Of a stretch of 64,000 nt of DNA, positions 25,610 through 35,645 are shown one piece after another. The notes under the pieces are model-generated. The model was given only the letters and a program-made list of their open reading frames with translations. It was not told the origin of the DNA and ran no database searches. Within the stretch, counting starts at the first letter, position 1. Each line of letters opens with the position of its first letter. Source of the stretch: Achromobacter animicus. GTDB lineage: Bacteria > Pseudomonadota > Gammaproteobacteria > Burkholderiales > Burkholderiaceae_B. Location: NCBI RefSeq assembly GCF_902859585.1, contig NZ_CADIJM010000010.1:124001-188000 (forward strand). The letters are read 5' to 3'. A program made the position numbers and the translations under genes.

Positions 25610-26526
25610 ACTCGCCCGCCACCGTCGCCTCGCCCCCGGCCCCGACGAAAGAGCAGACGCCCTGGCGCCGCTTCGTGTCGGATTTCTTCGCCAGCAAGCT
25701 CGCCACGCTGGGGCTGGTGATGTTGATCGTGATCGTGGGGGCGGCGTTGCTGGCGCCCTGGATCGCGCCGCAGAATCCGTACGATCTGGCCAGCCTGGAC
25801 ATCATGGATTCAAAGCTCAAGCCTGGCAGCGAAAGCGGGGATGGTTCGATGCGCTACCTGCTGGGCACCGACGGCCAGGCGCGCGATCTACTTTCCGCCA
25901 TTCTGTATGGCATGCGCACCAGTCTGATGGTGGCCACGGTGTCGGTGCTGGCCGCCTTCGGCATTGGCGCGACGGTCGGGCTGATTGCCGCCTATTTCGG
26001 CGGACGCATCGATGCCCTGCTGATGCGGGTTGTGGATATCCAGTTGTCGTTCCCGGCGATCCTGGTGGCGCTGATGTTGCTGGCGATTCTGGGCAAGGGT
26101 GTGGATAAGGTGATCATCGCGCTCATCGTCGTGCAGTGGGCGTATTTTGCGCGGGCGGCGCGCGGCGCGGCGCTGGTCGAGCGCGGCAAGGAATATGTGG
26201 AGGCGGCGCGCTGCATGTCGCTGTCGTGGTCGCGCGTGCTGTTCCGGCACGTGCTGCCGAACTGCATGCCGCCGCTCATCGTGATCGCCACAATCGACTT
26301 GGCGCACGCGATCGCGCTGGAAGCCACGCTGTCGTTTCTGGGTGTCGGCGTGCCGGTGACGGAACCGTCGCTGGGCATGCTGATCTACAACGGCTTTGAA
26401 TACCTGCTGTCGGGCCAGTATTGGATTTCGTTCTTTCCGGGCATTGCGCTGGCGCTCGCCATCATCGCGATCAATCTGGTGGGCGACCACCTGCGCGATG
26501 TGCTCAACCCGCGGCATGCGAATTGA
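25606..26526 (+). CDS. ABC transporter permease, DppC/OppC type
   Basis: 306 residues, second permease of the peptide-type importer. It has the longer cytoplasmic N-terminus of DppC proteins before helix 1, the periplasmic LGTDGQARDLLSAILYGMRTS sequence typical of the family, and the EAA loop at EYVEAARCMSLSWSRVLFRHVLPN. The ATG overlaps the previous stop by 4 bases. An exact DnaA-box sequence (26100-26108) lies within the gene as codons for Val-Asp-Lys. Confidence 0.92.
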   Translation: MNSPATVASPPAPTKEQTPWRRFVSDFFASKLATLGLVMLIVIVGAALLAPWIAPQNPYDLASLDIMDSKLKPGSESGDGSMRYLLGTDGQARDLLSAILYGMRTSLMVATVSVLAAFGIGATVGLIAAYFGGRIDALLMRVVDIQLSFPAILVALMLLAILGKGVDKVIIALIVVQWAYFARAARGAALVERGKEYVEAARCMSLSWSRVLFRHVLPNCMPPLIVIATIDLAHAIALEATLSFLGVGVPVTEPSLGMLIYNGFEYLLSGQYWISFFPGIALALAIIAINLVGDHLRDVLNPRHAN

Positions 26527-26537
26527 GGACAGGAGCG

Positions 26538-27544
26538 ATGCAGACACTTGCGGCGCAACGCCCCCTGCCTGACCGTTCCCCGGTGCTTGATGTGCATGGG
26601 CTGAAGACGCATTTCTTCACGCGCAACGGCGTGGTCAAGGCCGTGGACGGCGTGGACCTGACGCTGGCCGAGGGCGAAATCCTGGGCCTCGTCGGCGAGT
26701 CCGGATCGGGCAAGAGCATCACGGGTTTTTCCTTGATGGGCCTGTTGGATGAACCCGGCCGCATCGTCGAAGGCGAGGTGCTGCTCAACGGTGAAGACCT
26801 GCGCGCGGCCACGCCCGCGCGGTGGCGGCAGTTGCGGGGACAGGAGATCGCGATGATCTTCCAGGACCCGATGATGACGCTTAACCCGGTGCTGCGCGTA
26901 GATACGCAGATGATCGAAGCGGTGCAAGCGCACGCCAAAGTGTCTCGCGAGGCGGCGCGCCAGCGCGCGCTGCAGACGCTTGCCATGGTGGGCATTCCGT
27001 CGCCGGAAGAGCGCCTTCGAACCTATCCGCATCAGTTGTCGGGCGGCATGCGCCAACGCGTGGCCATCGCCATTGCGCTGTTGAATTCTCCGCGCCTCAT
27101 CATTGCGGACGAGCCCACGACGGCGCTGGATGTCACGATTCAAGGCCAGATCCTGTTCGAGGTGCAGAAACTCTGCCGCGAAACGGGGACCGGTCTCATC
27201 TGGATCACGCATGACCTGGCCGTGGTGGCGGGTCTGGCCGATCGCGTGTCGGTGATGTATGCGGGGCGCGTCGTGGAAACCGGCAGCACCGAGGCGGTCA
27301 TCCGCCACCCGATGCATCCCTACACGCACGGGTTGATCGCGTCCATTCCGACGCCGCAGTCGCGTGGCAAGCCACTGGTGCCGATTCCCGGGATGACGCC
27401 GTCGCTGCTCAACCTGCCGCAGGGCTGTGCATTCCGAGGGCGGTGTCCGCGCGCGACGGACGCCTGTCTGGTCGAACCGCCGCCTGTCGAAGTCCGCCCG
27501 GCGCAATGGGTGCGCTGCTGGCATGCTGGAGCGCCGGACGCGAT

Positions 27545-27548
<4 letters not shown>
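26538..27548 (+). CDS. ABC transporter ATP-binding protein, DppD/OppD type
   Basis: 336 residues. Walker A is GESGSGKS, the signature is [12 protein letters not shown], and Walker B with D-loop is [14 protein letters not shown]. The C-terminal oligopeptide extension follows, with [11 protein letters not shown] and further cysteines that in relatives bind an iron-sulfur cluster. Start at 26538 with AGGAG upstream; the open frame continues further 5' but overlaps the permease gene. The stop overlaps the next ATG by 4 bases. Confidence 0.93.
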
Positions 27549-28561
<1,013 letters not shown>

Positions 28562-28660
28562 CCTGCGCCGAAAAAGGGCTGGACGCGGCACGCGGGGCGG
28601 CGCGAGAATTCCCCGACCAGCAGGCCTTTTGCGCGTGCGCCCTCCTTCAATCCAGACAGC

Positions 28661-28669
28661 TTATCCACA
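28661..28669 (+). other. Exact DnaA box immediately before a start codon
   Basis: TTATCCACA ending 3 bases before the ATG at 28673. DnaA bound here would cover the translation start region of the DNA. One of at least 16 exact copies in the window. Confidence 0.4.
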
Positions 28670-28672
28670 GCC

Positions 28673-29872
28673 ATGAAAACCATTGCCGAAATCGAACGCG
28701 TACACGGGGATCTGACGGCCCTGCGACGCGACATCCATGCGCATCCGGAACTGGCGTTCCAGGAAACGCGCACATCCAACCTGGTGGCCGAACGCCTGCG
28801 CGGCTGGGGACTCGAAGTTCACACGGGGCTGGGGAAAACCGGTGTGGTGGGCATTTTGCGCGCCGGCAGCGGCGGCAAGACCATCGGCCTGCGCGCCGAT
28901 ATGGATGCTTTGCCGATGCCGGAACACAACCGGTTTTCCCACAAGTCCACGATCAGCGGGCGCATGCACGGCTGCGGCCATGACGGGCACACGACGATGC
29001 TGCTGGGCGCCGCGCAGTATCTGTCCACGCATCGCAATTTCGACGGCACAGTCGTGTTCATCTTCCAGCCGGCCGAGGAAGGCGGCAATGCCGGCGCGCG
29101 CGCCATGATGCAGGACGGGCTGTTCGACAAGTTTCCCTGCGATGCGGTGTTCGGCATCCACAACATGCCGGGCATGCCGGTCAATCAGTTCGGCTTCCGG
29201 TCGGGGCCGACGATGGCGTCAAGTAATCGCTGGGACATCGTGATCAAGGGTGTCGGCGGGCATGCGGCGCAGCCGCATTCGTCTGTTGACCCCATCATCG
29301 TGGCCGCCGACATGGTGCACGCGCTGCAGACGGTCATCTCGCGAAGCAAGAATCCGCTGGATCAGGCGGTGCTGTCGATCACGCAGATTCACGCGGGCGA
29401 TGCCTACAACGTGATTCCCGGCGAGGCCGTGCTGCGCGGCACGGTGCGCACGTATTCCGTGGAGACGCTGGACAAGATCGAAGCCGACATGCGCCGCATC
29501 GCCACCACCCTGCCGCAGGTCTATGGCGGCACGGGCGAGCTGGATTTTGTGCGCGCGTATCCGCCGCTGGTGAACTGGGAAAACGAAACCGCGTTTGCGG
29601 CCAAGGTTGCCGAAGACACCTTTGGCGCGGAAAACGTGCTGCGCGACATGCCGCCCTTCATGGGCGCGGAGGATTTTTCGTTCTTCCTGGAATCCGTGCC
29701 GGGCTCGTATCTGTTCCTGGGCAACGGCGACGGCGATCACCGCATGGAGTCGTATCACGGCATGGGTCCGTGCCAGCTGCACAACCCCAACTACGACTTC
29801 AATGACGCGCTGCTGCCGGTGGGCGCGACGTACTGGGTGAAGCTGGTCGAGGCCTTCATGCCGGCCAGGTAA
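28673..29872 (+). CDS. M20-family amidohydrolase (hippurate hydrolase/aminoacylase type)
   Basis: 399 residues, a cytoplasmic metal-dependent enzyme that hydrolyses N-acyl-amino acids. Metal-site residues are visible: HGCGHDGH (H99, C101, H103, D104, H106), the catalytic glutamates of QPAEEGG, and a C-terminal MGAEDFSFF with a further ligand. The dimerisation lid starts near KGVGGHAAQPH. It lies 111 bp after the ABC operon in the same direction, suggesting that the importer brings in the N-acyl amino acid or peptide it cleaves. An exact DnaA-box sequence at 28661-28669 ends only 3 bases before the ATG, where the ribosome site would be; no clear Shine-Dalgarno is seen there. Confidence 0.92.
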   Translation: MKTIAEIERVHGDLTALRRDIHAHPELAFQETRTSNLVAERLRGWGLEVHTGLGKTGVVGILRAGSGGKTIGLRADMDALPMPEHNRFSHKSTISGRMHGCGHDGHTTMLLGAAQYLSTHRNFDGTVVFIFQPAEEGGNAGARAMMQDGLFDKFPCDAVFGIHNMPGMPVNQFGFRSGPTMASSNRWDIVIKGVGGHAAQPHSSVDPIIVAADMVHALQTVISRSKNPLDQAVLSITQIHAGDAYNVIPGEAVLRGTVRTYSVETLDKIEADMRRIATTLPQVYGGTGELDFVRAYPPLVNWENETAFAAKVAEDTFGAENVLRDMPPFMGAEDFSFFLESVPGSYLFLGNGDGDHRMESYHGMGPCQLHNPNYDFNDALLPVGATYWVKLVEAFMPAR

Positions 29873-29910
29873 GGACCAATACGCTATTTGCTTATATGCG
29901 GATGGCCATG

Positions 29911-29938
29911 AAGCCGCGGGGGCGCCCCGCGGCTTTTT
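29911..29938 (+). terminator. Terminator after the amidohydrolase gene
   Basis: An 11-bp perfect stem AAGCCGCGGGG/CCCCGCGGCTT with a GCG loop, followed by a short T-run, 38 bp after the stop codon. Confidence 0.88.
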
Positions 29939-30050
29939 GCTATATGACGTAAAGCTTTGATCAAACGCCGATATCTTCGTTTGAGATACATGGCGCGGTT
30001 TCCATAATCGGTCGTTCCAGCCATGCCGCAAGGCGAATACGGAGCGATCG

Positions 30051-30953
30051 ATGTCCCAGAGCAATGCCTTGCGGCGCGAAGCGCACGCCGCCCCCCAGCC
30101 GCAGTCCTTTGACGTGCGCCCCCTGCCCGGTCCCCTGGGCGCGGAAATCATCGGCCTGGACCTGTCGCAGGAACTGGCGACCGCCGATTTTGCGCGCGTG
30201 CACAAGGCGCATCTGGACCACCACCTGCTCGTGTTCCGCGACCAGCGCATCACGCCCCAGCAGCACATCGATTTCAGCCGCCGCTTCGGCCGCCTGATGA
30301 TCCACGTGCTGCACCAATTCCACCTGCCGGGCCATCCCGAGATTCTGACCGTCTCGAACATTCTGGAAGACGGCAAGCCTATCGGGCTGGGCGACGCGGG
30401 CAAGTACTGGCACTCGGACATCTCGTACAAGGAACTGCCCAGCCTGGGGTCGCTGCTGCATGCGCAGGAATTGCCTGCCGAAGGCGGCGACACCCTGTTC
30501 GCGAACATGCACCTGGCCTACGACACCTTGCCGCAGGCACTGAAGGACGCGATCGACGGCAAGCGCGGCGTGCATTCCTACCTGGCCCAATACGGGCAAC
30601 TGCAGAAGGAAGGCAACTGGCGCCCGAATCTGAGCGCGCAACAGATTGCGCAGGTGCAGGAGGTGGTGCATCCGGTGGTGCGCACGCATCCGGAGAACGG
30701 CCGCCGCGCGCTGTTCGTGAGCGAAGGCTTCACGACTCGCATCGAAGGATTGCCCGAAGACGAGAGCCGCGCGCTCCTCGCCGAGCTGTTCGCCCACAGC
30801 GTGCGGCCGGAACACATCTACCGTCACAAATGGCAGCCGCATGACCTGGTGTTCTGGGACAACCGCTCGCTGATCCACCTGGCGGGCGGCACGCCGGATC
30901 ACCTGCGCCGCAAGCTCTACCGCACCACGATCGAAGGCGATGTGCCGTTCTGA
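30051..30953 (+). CDS. TauD/TfdA-family iron(II)/2-oxoglutarate dioxygenase
   Basis: 300 residues. The family's facial triad is visible as WHSD (H121, D123) and the later histidine in NRSLIHLAGG. The 2-oxoglutarate-binding arginine is in RRKLYRTTIEG near the end. GGAG precedes the ATG. It lies directly upstream of a sulfonate/nitrate-type ABC transporter, so the pair probably imports an organic acid, sulfonate, sulfate ester or herbicide-like aryloxyacid and oxidises it. Taurine itself is only one possibility: the substrate is not encoded in any motif I can read. Confidence 0.88.
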   Translation: MSQSNALRREAHAAPQPQSFDVRPLPGPLGAEIIGLDLSQELATADFARVHKAHLDHHLLVFRDQRITPQQHIDFSRRFGRLMIHVLHQFHLPGHPEILTVSNILEDGKPIGLGDAGKYWHSDISYKELPSLGSLLHAQELPAEGGDTLFANMHLAYDTLPQALKDAIDGKRGVHSYLAQYGQLQKEGNWRPNLSAQQIAQVQEVVHPVVRTHPENGRRALFVSEGFTTRIEGLPEDESRALLAELFAHSVRPEHIYRHKWQPHDLVFWDNRSLIHLAGGTPDHLRRKLYRTTIEGDVPF

Positions 30954-30978
30954 CGCGCGCATGTCGGCCTTAAACCAC

Positions 30979-30987
30979 TTATCCACA
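30979..30987 (+). other. Exact DnaA box in a translation leader
   Basis: TTATCCACA located 9 bases before the ATG at 30997, overlapping the start of the AAGGA ribosome-binding sequence of the substrate-binding protein gene. Confidence 0.4.
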
Positions 30988-30996
30988 AGGAACGCC

Positions 30997-32040
30997 ATGC
31001 GTTTGACCTCCACGCTACGGGATCGACTGGTCCAGACCGCCACGGGCGCGGGCCTCGCGCTGATACTTGCCGTGCTGGCGCTGGCTTCGCCGACGCCGGC
31101 CATGGCCGAAGGGCGCATCCGCATTGCCGAACAGTACGGCATCGTCTATCTGCTGCTGAACGTGGCGCGAGACCAGCAGCTCATCGAAAAGCACGGCAAG
31201 GCCGAAGGTGTGGATATCTCGGTCGAGTGGGCCAAGCTGTCCGGGGGCTCGGCGGTGAATGACGCGCTGCTGTCGGGGGCTGTGGACATCGCGGGGGCGG
31301 GCGTGGGACCGCTCTTGACGATCTGGGATCGCACGCACGGCAAGCAGAACGTGAAGGGCGTGGCGTCGCTGGGCAACTTTCCGTACTACCTGGTCACCAA
31401 CAACCCGAACGTGAAGACGATCGCCGACTTTACGGACAAGGACCGCATCGCCGTGCCCGCCGTGGGCGTGTCTGTGCAATCGCGCGTGCTGCAACTGGCG
31501 TCGGCCAAGCTGTGGGGCGACGCGCAGTACAACAAGCTGGACAAGATCTCGGTGGCGCTGCCGCACCCGGACGCCGCGGCGGCCATCATTGCCGGCGGCA
31601 CGGAAATCACCGGCCACTTCGGCAACCCGCCTTTCCAGGAGCAGGAGCTGGCCGAGAACCCCAAGGCGCGCATCGTGCTCAATTCGTATGACGTGCTGGG
31701 CGGCCCCAGTTCGTCGACGGTGCTGTTCGCTACCGAGAAATTCCGCCGCGACAATCCCAAGACCTACAAGGCCTTCCAGGAAGCGTTGAAGGAAGCCGCG
31801 AGTTTTGCCGCCGCCAATCCGGAGAAGGCCGCGGACATCTATCTGCGCGTCACCGGCGCCAAGCAGGATCGCGACTTCCTCATCAAGGTCATCAAGAATC
31901 CCGACGTGCAGTTCAAACTGCAGCCGCAAAACACGTTCGCGCTGGCGCAGTTCATGCACAAGGTCGGCGCGATCAAGAACGCACCGGCAAGCTGGCGCGA
32001 CTATTTCTTCGACGATCCCGTCACGGCGCAGGGCAGCTGA
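30997..32040 (+). CDS. ABC transporter substrate-binding protein, sulfonate/nitrate/taurine (SsuA/TauA-like) type
   Basis: 347 residues with a signal peptide to about residue 36 (ASPTPAMA). The mature protein starts EGRIRIAEQYGIVYLLLNVARDQQL, as in NMT1/THI5-like and SsuA receptors, and has the ALLSGAVDIAGAGVGPLL ligand segment. AAGGA precedes the ATG at 30997; longer frames overlap the dioxygenase gene and are rejected. It is first of the receptor-ATPase-permease set at 30997-33759. Confidence 0.9.
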   Translation: MRLTSTLRDRLVQTATGAGLALILAVLALASPTPAMAEGRIRIAEQYGIVYLLLNVARDQQLIEKHGKAEGVDISVEWAKLSGGSAVNDALLSGAVDIAGAGVGPLLTIWDRTHGKQNVKGVASLGNFPYYLVTNNPNVKTIADFTDKDRIAVPAVGVSVQSRVLQLASAKLWGDAQYNKLDKISVALPHPDAAAAIIAGGTEITGHFGNPPFQEQELAENPKARIVLNSYDVLGGPSSSTVLFATEKFRRDNPKTYKAFQEALKEAASFAAANPEKAADIYLRVTGAKQDRDFLIKVIKNPDVQFKLQPQNTFALAQFMHKVGAIKNAPASWRDYFFDDPVTAQGS

Positions 32041-32041
32041 C

Positions 32042-32872
32042 ATGGCTGTGAGCCCCGCCGCCCCTGTGGATAACGTTCAACGGCCCACGCCTTTGCTGGC
32101 TGTGGATAAGGTGTCGATCGAATATAAGACGCGCGAACGGCGTGTGCGCGCGACGCATCAGGTCAGTTTTGACGTGCACGGCGCCGAGCGTTTCATTCTG
32201 CTCGGGCCGTCCGGGTGCGGGAAATCGACGCTGCTCAAGGCGGTTGCGGGCTTCATCGAACCCACTGAGGGACGGATCGCGATCGACGGCAAGACCGTGC
32301 AAGGGCCTGGCCCGGACCGCATCGTGGTGTTCCAGGAATTCGACCAGTTGCCGCCCTGGAAGACGCTGCGCCAGAACGTGGCGTTTCCGCTGCTGGCCTC
32401 GCGCAAGCTCAACCGGCGCGAGGCCGATGAACGGGCGATGCATTACTTGGACAAGGTGGGGCTGGCGGCCTTTGCCGATGCCTATCCGCATACGCTGTCG
32501 GGCGGCATGAAGCAGCGCGTGGCCATTGCGCGCGCGTTGGCCATGCAGCCGCGCGTGTTGCTGATGGACGAGCCGTTCGCGGCGCTGGATGCGCTGACGC
32601 GCCGTCGCATGCAGGAAGAGCTGATGGCGCTGTGGGACGACGTGCGGTTTACGCTGCTGTTCGTCACACACTCGATCGAAGAGGCGCTGGTGCTGGGCAG
32701 CCGCATTCTGTTGCTGTCCCCGCATCCGGGCCGCGTGCGCGCCGAACTGAATGCGCACGGCTTTGACCTGCACAGCCAGGGATCAGCGGCGTTTCAGGCG
32801 GCGTCGCGCCGCATTCACGACCTGTTGTTCGAAACCGCCCCGCTGGCTCAGGCCGAGCGCGCGGCGGCCTGA
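32042..32872 (+). CDS. ABC transporter ATP-binding protein, SsuB/TauB/NrtD type
   Basis: 276 residues. Walker A is GPSGCGKS, Q-loop VVFQEFDQLPPW, signature [14 protein letters not shown], Walker B VLLMDEPFAALD, and switch histidine in FVTHSIEEA. PPW after the Q-loop is typical of sulfonate/nitrate importers. The ATG is 1 base after the receptor stop. Two exact DnaA-box sequences (32065-32073, 32101-32109) fall within the first 23 codons, in frame as Val-Asp-Asn and Val-Asp-Lys. Confidence 0.93.
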   Translation: MAVSPAAPVDNVQRPTPLLAVDKVSIEYKTRERRVRATHQVSFDVHGAERFILLGPSGCGKSTLLKAVAGFIEPTEGRIAIDGKTVQGPGPDRIVVFQEFDQLPPWKTLRQNVAFPLLASRKLNRREADERAMHYLDKVGLAAFADAYPHTLSGGMKQRVAIARALAMQPRVLLMDEPFAALDALTRRRMQEELMALWDDVRFTLLFVTHSIEEALVLGSRILLLSPHPGRVRAELNAHGFDLHSQGSAAFQAASRRIHDLLFETAPLAQAERAAA

Positions 32873-32880
32873 GAGCGCGC

Positions 32881-33759
32881 ATGAGCATCAGCCATGCCGG
32901 ATCGGCGTTCATTCGCCCCGAGGTGGAATACGACCTGCCGCCCCTGCCCCCGCAGGCCGCCGAAGCGCCGCTGCCGTGGCACGAGCGGCTGTGGCAGCAC
33001 GCCGCCCTGCGCAAGGGCGTGATCCTTGTCCTGCTGGCGGCGGTGTGGGAGCTGGCGGCGCGTTATACCGACAATGATCTGCTGTTGCCTGGCGCGTGGC
33101 AGACCGCCCAGGCCTTTGTCGATGGCGTGACCAGCGGCGAGCTGCTGGCGCGCGCCGGACAGTCGATGCGCGTGCTGGTGCAGGGCTATCTGGCGGGTGT
33201 CGTGCTTGCCTTTGTGCTGACGACGCTGGCGGTGTCCACGCGGTTCGGCCGTGATCTGCTGTCCACCCTGACGGCGATGTTCAACCCGCTGCCGGCGATT
33301 GCCCTGCTGCCGCTGGCGCTGCTGTGGTTCGGGCTGGGCGAAGGCAGTCTGGTGTTCGTGCTGATCCACTCGGTACTGTGGGCGCTGGCGCTGAACATGT
33401 ATGCGGGCTTTCTGGGGGTGTCTGACACCCTGCGGATGGCGGGGCGCAATTACGGGCTGACCGGGTTGCGCTACGTCCTGCAGATTCTGGTGCCGGCCGC
33501 GCTGCCCGCCATTCTGGCCGGCTTGAAGATCGGCTGGGCGTTTGCCTGGCGCACGCTGATTGCTGCTGAACTGGTGTTTGGCGCGTCCAGCGGCAAGGGC
33601 GGGCTGGGCTGGTACATCTTTCAGAACCGCAACGAGTTATACACAGACCGGGTGTTCGCGGGCCTGGCCGCGGTGGTCATCATTGGTCTGCTTGTGGAAA
33701 ACCTGGCGTTCGATACGCTGGAGCGGCTGACGGTGCGGCGTTGGGGAATGCAGCGGTGA
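32881..33759 (+). CDS. ABC transporter permease, SsuC/TauC type
   Basis: 292 residues with six predicted membrane helices after a proline-rich cytoplasmic N-terminus. Family marks include FNPLPAIALLPLALLWFGLGEGS and the EAA-like loop SDTLRMAGRNYGLTGLRYVLQILVPAALP. It follows the ATPase gene by 8 bp. The palindrome GGGTGTCTGACACCC (33416-33430), also present in the 49253-49321 repeat, is embedded in the reading frame. Confidence 0.92.
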   Translation: MSISHAGSAFIRPEVEYDLPPLPPQAAEAPLPWHERLWQHAALRKGVILVLLAAVWELAARYTDNDLLLPGAWQTAQAFVDGVTSGELLARAGQSMRVLVQGYLAGVVLAFVLTTLAVSTRFGRDLLSTLTAMFNPLPAIALLPLALLWFGLGEGSLVFVLIHSVLWALALNMYAGFLGVSDTLRMAGRNYGLTGLRYVLQILVPAALPAILAGLKIGWAFAWRTLIAAELVFGASSGKGGLGWYIFQNRNELYTDRVFAGLAAVVIIGLLVENLAFDTLERLTVRRWGMQR

Positions 33760-33868
33760 TTGGTGTGCGGTTTGCGGCGGATGCCGCGGGATGATTCCGG
33801 CAGTGCGGCGAATGTTGCGGTGATCATTGCCGTGATTGTTGCAGCGATCTTGCGATCAGAATGAAAAA

Positions 33869-33892
33869 GGGGGCGGCCATGATGCCGCCCCC
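33869..33892. terminator. Bidirectional terminator between the permease and catalase genes
   Basis: A 9-bp stem GGGGGCGGC/GCCGCCCCC with a 6-base loop. AAAAA at 33864-33868 supplies a T-run for leftward transcripts from the catalase. Confidence 0.85.
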
Positions 33893-33916
33893 CTTCTCAT
33901 GGATGGTGCGTAGCGT

Positions 33917-35362
33917 TTACAGCTTCAGCCCCAACGCCTTGGCGACGCCTTCGGCATAGGCCGGATCGGCCTTCCGGAAGTGATCCAGCTGGCGGCGCTG
34001 GATGACTTCCGGCACGCTGGCCATGTGGCGGCCGATGTTGCCGAACAGCAATTCCTGCTGGGCCGGCGTCATCAGGCGGAACAAGGCGCCCGGCTGCGAG
34101 TAATAGTCGTCGTCGACGCGATGGTTCCAGCGGGCCGCGGCCTGGCCGTCCAGCGCCAGCGGCGGTTCGGCCGCCGAGGGCGTTTCCTTCCACTCGCCCG
34201 CGCTGTTGGGCTCGTAGTTGATCGTGGCGCCGGCATTGCCGTCCACCCGGCCAGCCCCGTCGCGATGGAAGCTGTGGAACGGGCACTTGGGCGCATTCAC
34301 CGGGATCTGGTGATGGTTGATGCCCAGGCGATAGCGGTGCGTGTCGCCATACGAGAACAGGCGGCCCTGCAGCATCTTGTCCGGCGAGAAGCCGATGCCC
34401 GGGACCACGTTTGCCGGCGTGAAGGCGGCCTGCTCGACCTCGGCGAAGTAGTTTTCGGGGTTGCGGTTCAGCTCCAGCACGCCGACCTCGATCAGCGGGT
34501 AGTCGCCATGCGGCCAGACCTTGGTCAGGTCGAACGGGTTGATGTGATACGTCGCCGCTTCGGCCTCGGGCATGATCTGCACCTTCAACGTCCACTTCGG
34601 GAAGTTGCCCTCCTCGATGTTCTGGAACAGGTCGCGCTGCGAGCTTTCGCGGTCGTGGGCGACGACCTGCGCGGCCTCTTCATCGGTCAGACAGGCGATG
34701 CCCTGCTGCGACTTGAAGTGGAACTTCACATAGAAGCGTTCGTTGTTGGCGTTGATGAAGCTGAACGTGTGCGAGCCAAAGCCGTGCTGCTGGCGCAGGT
34801 TGGCGGGGATGCCGCGATCGCTCATCAGCGTGGTGACCTGGTGCAGCGATTCGGGGTTGAGCGACCAGAAATCCCACGCCGCGGTGGCGTTGCGCAGGTT
34901 GGTCTTGGGATCGCGCTTCTGGGTGTGGATAAAGTCGGGGAACTTCAGCGGGTCGCGGATGAAGAAGACGGGCGTGTTGTTGCCGACCAGATCCCAGTTG
35001 CCTTCGTCGGTGTAGAACTTGATGGCAAAGCCGCGCACGTCGCGCTCGGCATCGGCGGCGCCGCGTTCGCCGGCGACGGTCGAAAAGCGCAGGAAGAGTG
35101 GCGTCTCTTTGCCGACTTTGGAAAAGATGTTGGCGCGGGTGTAGCGGGTGATGTCGTGGGTGACGGTGAACTTGCCGTAGGCGCCGGAGCCCTTGGCGTG
35201 GACGACGCGCTCGGGGATGCGTTCGCGGTCGAAGTGGGCAAGTTTTTCAATCAGCCAGAAATCTTCCAGCAGGGCCGGGCCGCGGGGGCCGGCGGTCAGG
35301 GTGTTGTTGTTGTCCGGTACTGGGGCGCCCGAGGCGGTAGTCAGAGGCTTCTTGTCGGTCAT
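33917..35362 (-). CDS. katA: Monofunctional haem catalase, small-subunit clade
   Basis: 481 residues, the size of clade-3 catalases that dismutate hydrogen peroxide. Distal-site histidine H55 lies in [12 protein letters not shown], the asparagine region in [11 protein letters not shown], and the proximal haem-ligand tyrosine Y338 in [19 protein letters not shown]-binding-type residues are compatible with the clade. It is convergent with the sulfonate-type ABC operon and sits between that operon and yidC, interrupting what is normally a compact ribonuclease P/membrane insertase locus. No OxyR gene or clear OxyR site was found nearby. Confidence 0.97.
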   Translation of the reverse strand: MTDKKPLTTASGAPVPDNNNTLTAGPRGPALLEDFWLIEKLAHFDRERIPERVVHAKGSGAYGKFTVTHDITRYTRANIFSKVGKETPLFLRFSTVAGERGAADAERDVRGFAIKFYTDEGNWDLVGNNTPVFFIRDPLKFPDFIHTQKRDPKTNLRNATAAWDFWSLNPESLHQVTTLMSDRGIPANLRQQHGFGSHTFSFINANNERFYVKFHFKSQQGIACLTDEEAAQVVAHDRESSQRDLFQNIEEGNFPKWTLKVQIMPEAEAATYHINPFDLTKVWPHGDYPLIEVGVLELNRNPENYFAEVEQAAFTPANVVPGIGFSPDKMLQGRLFSYGDTHRYRLGINHHQIPVNAPKCPFHSFHRDGAGRVDGNAGATINYEPNSAGEWKETPSAAEPPLALDGQAAARWNHRVDDDYYSQPGALFRLMTPAQQELLFGNIGRHMASVPEVIQRRQLDHFRKADPAYAEGVAKALGLKL

Positions 35363-35603
35363 GGCACACTCCCTAGATCATTTCTGGATGACGCGGATCC
35401 GCTTGGCGGGCCGCGCGCGTTGCAGCAAAAACTCCGGCGGGCGGGACGCCGGAGGGCAAATTCAGAGCCATCATAGGTGTCATGGTTGACGGTGTGAAGT
35501 TGATTGATCCTGCTTTGTCGATAAGTAATACCTATGTATATGCCTCATGGGCATAGAAAATGCTGAGTGTGCCTTCCGCGTTTCATCGGCAACGGGCGTA
35601 AAA

Positions 35604-35627
35604 AAACCGGCCTCGAAAGGCCGGTTT
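35604..35627 (-). terminator. Terminator of the rpmH-rnpA-yidD-yidC operon
   Basis: A 10-bp perfect stem AAACCGGCCT/AGGCCGGTTT with loop CGAA. A run of A on the plus strand gives a T-run for leftward transcripts. It starts 18 bp after the yidC stop. Confidence 0.9.
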
Positions 35628-35645
35628 CTTGTGTCGGGAGGGCGA

